From: Peribacillus folii
GTDB lineage: Bacteria > Bacillota > Bacilli > Bacillales > DSM-1321
DNA length: 64,000 bases
Assembly: GCF_030271255.1 (NCBI RefSeq)
Contig: NZ_JASJOM010000010.1
Span: forward strand, 1-64,000
Direction: 5' to 3'
A model generated the notes under the pieces. The model searched no databases, had not been told where the DNA came from, and was given only the letters and a program-made list of their open reading frames with translations. This document shows positions 60,272-64,000 of the stretch, piece by piece. Made by a program: the position numbers and the translations under genes. Numbering within the stretch: the first letter of the stretch is position 1; every line of letters starts with the position of its first letter.

Positions 60272-61798
60272 TCATTCCTGAACTTGAAGGACAGCTTCAA
60301 GCATTGTACCATTTTTCATTAGGTTCATATGCCAGGAAAACGCTTTTTCAAGAATATGCGGAGTTTGGTGACCCCCTGTTTGCGCGACCGCTTCCGTGAA
60401 ATAGGCACGAAGCTGCGGACGGTAGTCAGGATGTGCACAGTTTTCGATGATTAATGCCACGCGCTCTTTAGGAGCAAGTCCGCGCAGATCAGCGATGCCC
60501 TGCTCTGTCACTAACACATCCACATCATGCTCAGTGTGATCCACATGAGAAACGAATGGAACGATACTGGATATTTTACCGCCTTTTGCATAGGATTTCG
60601 TTACGAAAATACCGAGGCGTGAGTTACGCGCAAAATCTCCTGAACCACCGATCCCGTTCATCATTCTAGTTCCTGAAACATGTGTTGAGTTTACGTTGCC
60701 ATAAATATCACATTCTAACGCTGTATTGATTGAAATCAGACCGAGGCGGCGGATGATTTCAGGGTGGTTGGATATTTCTTGCGGCCGAAGAACAAGTTTA
60801 TCGCGGTATTTATCGAGATTACCATATACCTGCTTCCCCTTTTCTTCAGCTAATGTTATCGAACAGCCAGAAGCGAATTTGACTTTCCCAGCATCTATCA
60901 AATCGAATACCGCATCTTGCAGGACTTCCGAGTACACTTCCAAATCTGTAAATTCAGAATCAAGGAAGCCGGCGAATACTGCATTTGCCACTGAACCTAC
61001 ACCTGATTGCAGCGGTGCAAGTTTCTCCGTCAAACGGCCTGCCTTGATTTCATCACGAAGGAAATTTATTAGGTGATTGGCGATCGTCGCCGTTTCTTCA
61101 TCAGGCGGCACGATTGTCGAGGGCGCATCAAGGTCAGTTGATACGACGATTCCCATTACCTTTTCAGGTTCAACCGATATGCCGATGGAGCCTAAGCGAT
61201 CGCTTGCATCCGTCATTGGAATGGGCTCTCGCTCTCCTTGCCTGGCTGGTGTATATATGTCATGCATACCTTCCAATCCTTCTGGATGGGATACGTTCAA
61301 TTCAATGATTACATGTTTAGCCTCTTGAACGAAGATGGCTGAGTTACCGACGGAAGTAGTCGGAATGATTAACCCTTCCTCCGTAATGGCCAATGCTTCG
61401 ATTATCGCAAAATCAATAGGCCCGACAAGGCCTTGACGGACTTGTTCTGCTGTATGAGACAAATGCTGGTCCACATATGTGACTTCATCGGCGTTGATTT
61501 TATTGCGTATTCCTTTATCTGCTTGGAATGGTAAGCGTTTATTGATGATTCCGGCTTCCGCCATATGCAGGTCGACTTCCGGTCCCAAGGATGCACCAGT
61601 ATATACGTCCACTTTGAATACTTCAGTTTTTGCCCTTTCAACCAAGGCCATTGGGATAACTTTTGCATCACCGGCACGAGTGAACCCACTCATGCCAAGC
61701 TTCATCCCGTCTTTGATCCATGAAGCGGCTTCCTCCGCCGTAACAACTTTCCCCTTAAATTGTTCATTGCGAATTTTATTGAAAACGCTTTCTTTCAT
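60272..61798 (-). CDS. Acetyl-CoA hydrolase / succinyl-CoA:acetate CoA-transferase family
   Basis: A class I CoA-transferase (Cat1-type) of 508 aa that moves CoA between acetate (or propionate) and succinate or hydrolyses acetyl-CoA. The active-site Glu lies in INTALECDIYGNVNST. Other landmarks are GMSGFTRAGDAKVIP near residue 35, GSGGSGDFARNS-like GIGGSGDFARNS, and VSHVDHTEHDVDVLVTEQGIADLRG. ATG at 61798 with GGGGG 8 bases upstream. A CcpA-type cre lies within the first codons. The LytTR regulator gene is directly upstream. Confidence 0.88.
   Translation of the reverse strand: MKESVFNKIRNEQFKGKVVTAEEAASWIKDGMKLGMSGFTRAGDAKVIPMALVERAKTEVFKVDVYTGASLGPEVDLHMAEAGIINKRLPFQADKGIRNKINADEVTYVDQHLSHTAEQVRQGLVGPIDFAIIEALAITEEGLIIPTTSVGNSAIFVQEAKHVIIELNVSHPEGLEGMHDIYTPARQGEREPIPMTDASDRLGSIGISVEPEKVMGIVVSTDLDAPSTIVPPDEETATIANHLINFLRDEIKAGRLTEKLAPLQSGVGSVANAVFAGFLDSEFTDLEVYSEVLQDAVFDLIDAGKVKFASGCSITLAEEKGKQVYGNLDKYRDKLVLRPQEISNHPEIIRRLGLISINTALECDIYGNVNSTHVSGTRMMNGIGGSGDFARNSRLGIFVTKSYAKGGKISSIVPFVSHVDHTEHDVDVLVTEQGIADLRGLAPKERVALIIENCAHPDYRPQLRAYFTEAVAQTGGHQTPHILEKAFSWHMNLMKNGTMLEAVLQVQE
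61780..61793 (+). promoter_or_regulatory. cre site inside the start of the CoA-transferase gene
   Basis: TGAAAACGCTTTCT, a full match to TGWAARCGYTWNCW, overlapping codons 2-7. Intragenic cre sites near the start act as CcpA roadblocks in bacilli. Confidence 0.65.
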
Positions 61799-61920
61799 CC
61801 AAAAGACCCCCATTTTTTTCGCTTTCTTACACCCAATTTTATCAATCCTTTGTAATCGTCACATTCATTTCCGAATGAAAAGCCTTTATCTGGGCATCAG
61901 ACAGCATTTTCCACACATAA

Positions 61921-61950
61921 AGGAGAGCACTAAAAACCTAGTGCTCTCCT
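61921..61950 (-). terminator. Terminator overlapping the end of the LytTR gene
   Basis: Perfect 12-bp stem AGGAGAGCACTA / TAGTGCTCTCCT, partly inside the last codons; short T-run on the minus strand. Confidence 0.65.
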
Positions 61951-62580
61951 GAATTGGCTTGCATATGTTTGGCTGACTTGGATCTTGGAATTGTCCTTCA
62001 TGATCAGTAAAAATGTTGAATGAAAATCAGGAAGGATTTCTTGTATATAATTGATATTGACGATATAAGAACGATGCACACGAATGAATAAATCGCTCGG
62101 CAACATGAATTCCAATTCACTTAAGTTCATTTTATGGTATCCACTCACAAGTTCGGACTGAACTTTCGTTTTCCTGTTTTGTGCTTCTAAATACATGATT
62201 TGATCATATGGAAGAGGAATCCAGCGGTCATCCATTTTAATGGTCAGGAATGATGTAGGTAAGATTAATGGCTTTGATGGCAGTATCGCCGTGACCGCCC
62301 CTAGAGGATGACCCTCATTCATGATCGGTACGCTCAACCCATAGTAAGGTACGCCGAATACATGACTCTCGACTTGCACCCCAATTTTCCTCCGGACACT
62401 CAATGCCTTGTATGTAGCTGTTTTTTCACTTATTAAATCACCCGGCTTTATCCTTAAGTCCACTTGCTTGCTCGGTTGATAATAAATGTATTTCTCTGAA
62501 TCAGCCACGGAAATTGAAGCACCCTTTGGTACAAACTCCCTGATGATATTTAAAACGGATTCGACCGTAAATTGGTCCAT
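61930..62580 (-). CDS. LytTR-domain transcriptional regulator with N-terminal PAS-like sensor
   Basis: 216 aa. C-terminal LytTR DNA-binding domain (about 110-216): IMYLEAQNRKTKVQSELVSGYHKMNLSELEFML and FIRVHRSYIVNINYIQEI. The N-terminal part (about 1-105; SISVADSEKYIYYQPSKQVDLRIKPGD, VFGVPYYGLSVPIMNEGHPLGAVTAI) looks like a PAS/heme-type small-molecule sensor rather than a receiver domain. So it is a one-component regulator. Directly upstream of, and codirectional with, the CoA-transferase gene, its likely target. ATG with AGGTG 7 bases upstream. Confidence 0.82.
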   Translation of the reverse strand: MDQFTVESVLNIIREFVPKGASISVADSEKYIYYQPSKQVDLRIKPGDLISEKTATYKALSVRRKIGVQVESHVFGVPYYGLSVPIMNEGHPLGAVTAILPSKPLILPTSFLTIKMDDRWIPLPYDQIMYLEAQNRKTKVQSELVSGYHKMNLSELEFMLPSDLFIRVHRSYIVNINYIQEILPDFHSTFLLIMKDNSKIQVSQTYASQFRRALGF

Positions 62581-62824
62581 TTCCTTTCACCTCTTAATAA
62601 GAACATATTAATAATTTACGAAAAAGAGCACCCGCTAATAGAATTAACGATTTCCACCCTCACCTTTTTACAACACAAGAAATGCGTCAAAAAAAGCTGC
62701 TTCAAGTTTACGCCCTTACCCATTATAGTTGTAAAGCTCCGTAATTTCCATGGCCGTTCAAGAAAAAGGTCCCTCGGAAGATCCAAGCAACAAAAAGAAA
62801 CCGCTCCAGAAGAACGGTGAAGGT

Positions 62825-63007
62825 TCATTTATTGGAACGGGGATTACGAAAGGAGGGTTTACTTCGAAGCGACAAAATTTCCTCTAAATTCTTTAATGGC
62901 AATTCCATTAAAAAGGTTCGATCATCAGGTTGATATATTCCTTCCGAAATGAGCGTAGCGGCAATCCTCTCTTTTTTTGCATGAACGATTCGGACCAATC
63001 TTCCCAT
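62825..63007 (-). CDS. FbpA-like small basic protein
   Basis: 60 aa, basic. RIVHAKKERIAATLISEGIYQPDDRTFLMELPLKNLEEIL has the spacing of the Fur-regulated basic protein FbpA family (RR...LL..GIYK...LYELTLSELE). In B. subtilis FbpA takes part in the iron-sparing response with the sRNA FsrA. GGGAG 8 bases before the ATG. No clear Fur box seen. It lies 37 bases after glnK on the same strand. The 245 bases between it and the LytTR gene hold nothing I can name. Confidence 0.55.
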   Translation of the reverse strand: MGRLVRIVHAKKERIAATLISEGIYQPDDRTFLMELPLKNLEEILSLRSKPSFRNPRSNK

Positions 63008-63044
63008 TTGGTTCGCTCCCTTTCTTCATGTTTCCTGCACTGCT

Positions 63045-63407
63045 TCAGTACTCATTCTTCAGCGCATCATGCCCTTCTTTTCCAGTGCGGATATTCACGA
63101 CATTCGCCAATTCATAAATGAAGATCTTCCCATCACCAGGTTTACCGGTGCTTAAGAATTTACGCGCTACATCCACGACTTCCTGAACGGGAACTTCACA
63201 TACGACAATTTCTATTTTCAACCGGTCATGCAGGGACATTTCGCGATTTCGTCCCCTATACGTTTCCACATAGCTTTTTTGAAGACCCGTTCCTTTCACC
63301 TCCGATACAGTCATTCCACTTACCCCTATTTTTGCCAATTCCGCTTTGAATTGTTCAAACTTGATCGGACGTGTGATAATATCTATTTTCGTTAAAACCT
63401 CTGACAT
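63045..63407 (-). CDS. glnK: PII nitrogen regulatory protein (GlnK/NrgB)
   Basis: 120 aa PII protein that binds ATP/ADP and 2-oxoglutarate and docks on the ammonium channel. T-loop region VKGTGLQKSYVETYRGRNREM; B-loop VARKFLSTGKPGDGKIFIYEL; C-loop IRTGKEGHDAL. The T-loop has Tyr-Val-Glu-Thr-Tyr; uridylylation is not expected in bacilli. AAGGAGGG before ATG. Follows amtB by 15 bases, the usual amtB-glnK (nrgAB) operon. Confidence 0.93.
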   Translation of the reverse strand: MSEVLTKIDIITRPIKFEQFKAELAKIGVSGMTVSEVKGTGLQKSYVETYRGRNREMSLHDRLKIEIVVCEVPVQEVVDVARKFLSTGKPGDGKIFIYELANVVNIRTGKEGHDALKNEY

Positions 63408-63422
63408 ATATTCACCCTCCTT

Positions 63423-64000
63423 TTAAATTGATTCATGATAAGCTTTTTCTCCATGAAGTGTAAGGTCGAGACCCATTGACTCATCTTCTTCACTGACTCG
63501 CAACGGTACGAACACATGAATGACCTTAGCAATGGCATAAGTGATTACGGCAACGAAAATATATGTCGCCACAATGGCCACAAGCTGCTTCCAGAGTAAG
63601 CTGAAATCGCCGTAAAACAGTCCATTTCCACCAGCTTCGTTGACCGAAGTCGTTGCGAATAAACCTGTAGCTATCCCGCCCCATGTTCCGCCTATCCCAT
63701 GCAGCCCAAAGGCATCCAACGCATCGTCATATCCCAGTTTGTTTTTCAGGAAGAAGACGCCCCAGAAACAAACGGCCCCGCCGACGACTCCTATGAGGAT
63801 CGAGGAAGCAGGCGTCACGAAACCACAAGCGGGTGTAATGGCAACCAACCCGGAAATCGCTCCGGACACCGCTCCAAGCAATGTCGCCTTTTTATTCGCC
63901 ATGTAATCAACGATTAGCCAGCCTATGATGCCAGCAGCTGCAGCAACGGCTGTATTGACAAATACCGTCATCGCCACTGCATTGATCGTCAAAGCGCTTC
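63423..64000 (-). CDS. amtB: Ammonium transporter AmtB/NrgA, C-terminal part (cut by window edge)
   Basis: The last about 190 residues of an Amt channel. Helices with LLGAVSGAISGLVAITPACGFVTPASSILIG, the signature DDALDAFGLHGIGGTWGGIATGLF (second of the twin pore His in GLHGIGG), two more helices and a cytoplasmic tail ending EKAYHESI where PII docks. The N-terminal half and the promoter lie beyond base 64000. Operon with glnK. Confidence 0.93.
   Translation of the reverse strand, partial: SALTINAVAMTVFVNTAVAAAAGIIGWLIVDYMANKKATLLGAVSGAISGLVAITPACGFVTPASSILIGVVGGAVCFWGVFFLKNKLGYDDALDAFGLHGIGGTWGGIATGLFATTSVNEAGGNGLFYGDFSLLWKQLVAIVATYIFVAVITYAIAKVIHVFVPLRVSEEDESMGLDLTLHGEKAYHESI

Overview
The window is a chromosomal segment of a low-to-moderate GC, endospore-forming Bacillaceae bacterium. 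AGGAGG-type ribosome binding sites, frequent TTG/GTG starts, a gamma-type small acid-soluble spore protein, a sporulation-type histidine kinase and many homologues of Bacillus subtilis yfk, kht, ydb and rib genes support this. A Peribacillus/Bacillus simplex-like organism is my best guess, from overall gene content only. No rRNA, tRNA or CRISPR array was seen.

Layout. 1-0.45 kb: tail of an IS1182-family transposase and a tiny ORF. 0.5-5.7 kb: a block resembling the B. subtilis yfkH-yfkM/yflG neighbourhood (YihY membrane protein, YtxH stress protein, YfkK, MoeA-MobB, methionine aminopeptidase, YfkM). 5.8-6.2 kb: decayed IS1182 remnant and a Bacillus-type interspersed repeat. 6.2-8.2 kb: motA-motB plus a ComFB-like gene. 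8.4-13.5 kb: AbrB-type membrane protein, MreBH, a minimal tyrosine recombinase, and the KhtT-KhtU K+/H+ antiporter. 13.8-20.8 kb: a complete C30 carotenoid (staphyloxanthin-like) operon, crtM-crtP-aldH-crtO-crtN-crtQ, with an esterase upstream. 22.4-24.5 kb: a second YihY paralogue and NrnB. 24.9-27.1 kb: an FMN-riboswitch-controlled short riboflavin operon, ribE-ribB-ribH, lacking ribD and the RibA half of RibBA. 27.2-32.2 kb: TspO-like protein, methionine gamma-lyase, YczE and GNAT genes divergent from a MarR regulator, DEAD-box helicase. 32.2-36.1 kb: PAS histidine kinase and a molybdopterin oxidoreductase. 36.1-42.3 kb: two aldehyde dehydrogenases and an aminotransferase, with two sigma-54 promoters, next to rpoN (sigL). 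42.4-49.4 kb: chitinase, uridine-kinase-like protein, frameshifted HAD phosphatase, PBP4-type carboxypeptidase, ydbS and a split ydbT. 49.6-64 kb: chemoreceptor, stress protein, M20 peptidase, YocH-like cell-wall enzyme, PanE, dicarboxylate symporter, GabD-like dehydrogenase, AI-2E transporter family protein, acetyl-CoA hydrolase/CoA-transferase, LytTR regulator, an FbpA-like small protein, GlnK and the start of amtB (partial).

Regulation can be read directly in several places: sigma-B-like promoters before three stress genes, a sigma-D -10 before motA, a sigma-W-like promoter before ydbS, two GG-N10-GC sigma-54 promoters beside rpoN, three cre-like sites for CcpA, an FMN riboswitch, and long operator-like palindromes before the MarR gene and gabD. 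The most notable units are the carotenoid operon with its embedded aldehyde dehydrogenase, the sigma-54 module beside its own sigma gene, and the reduced riboflavin operon. Two genes (HAD hydrolase, ydbT) each carry a single-base frameshift within about 3 kb, which is either real decay or sequencing error.
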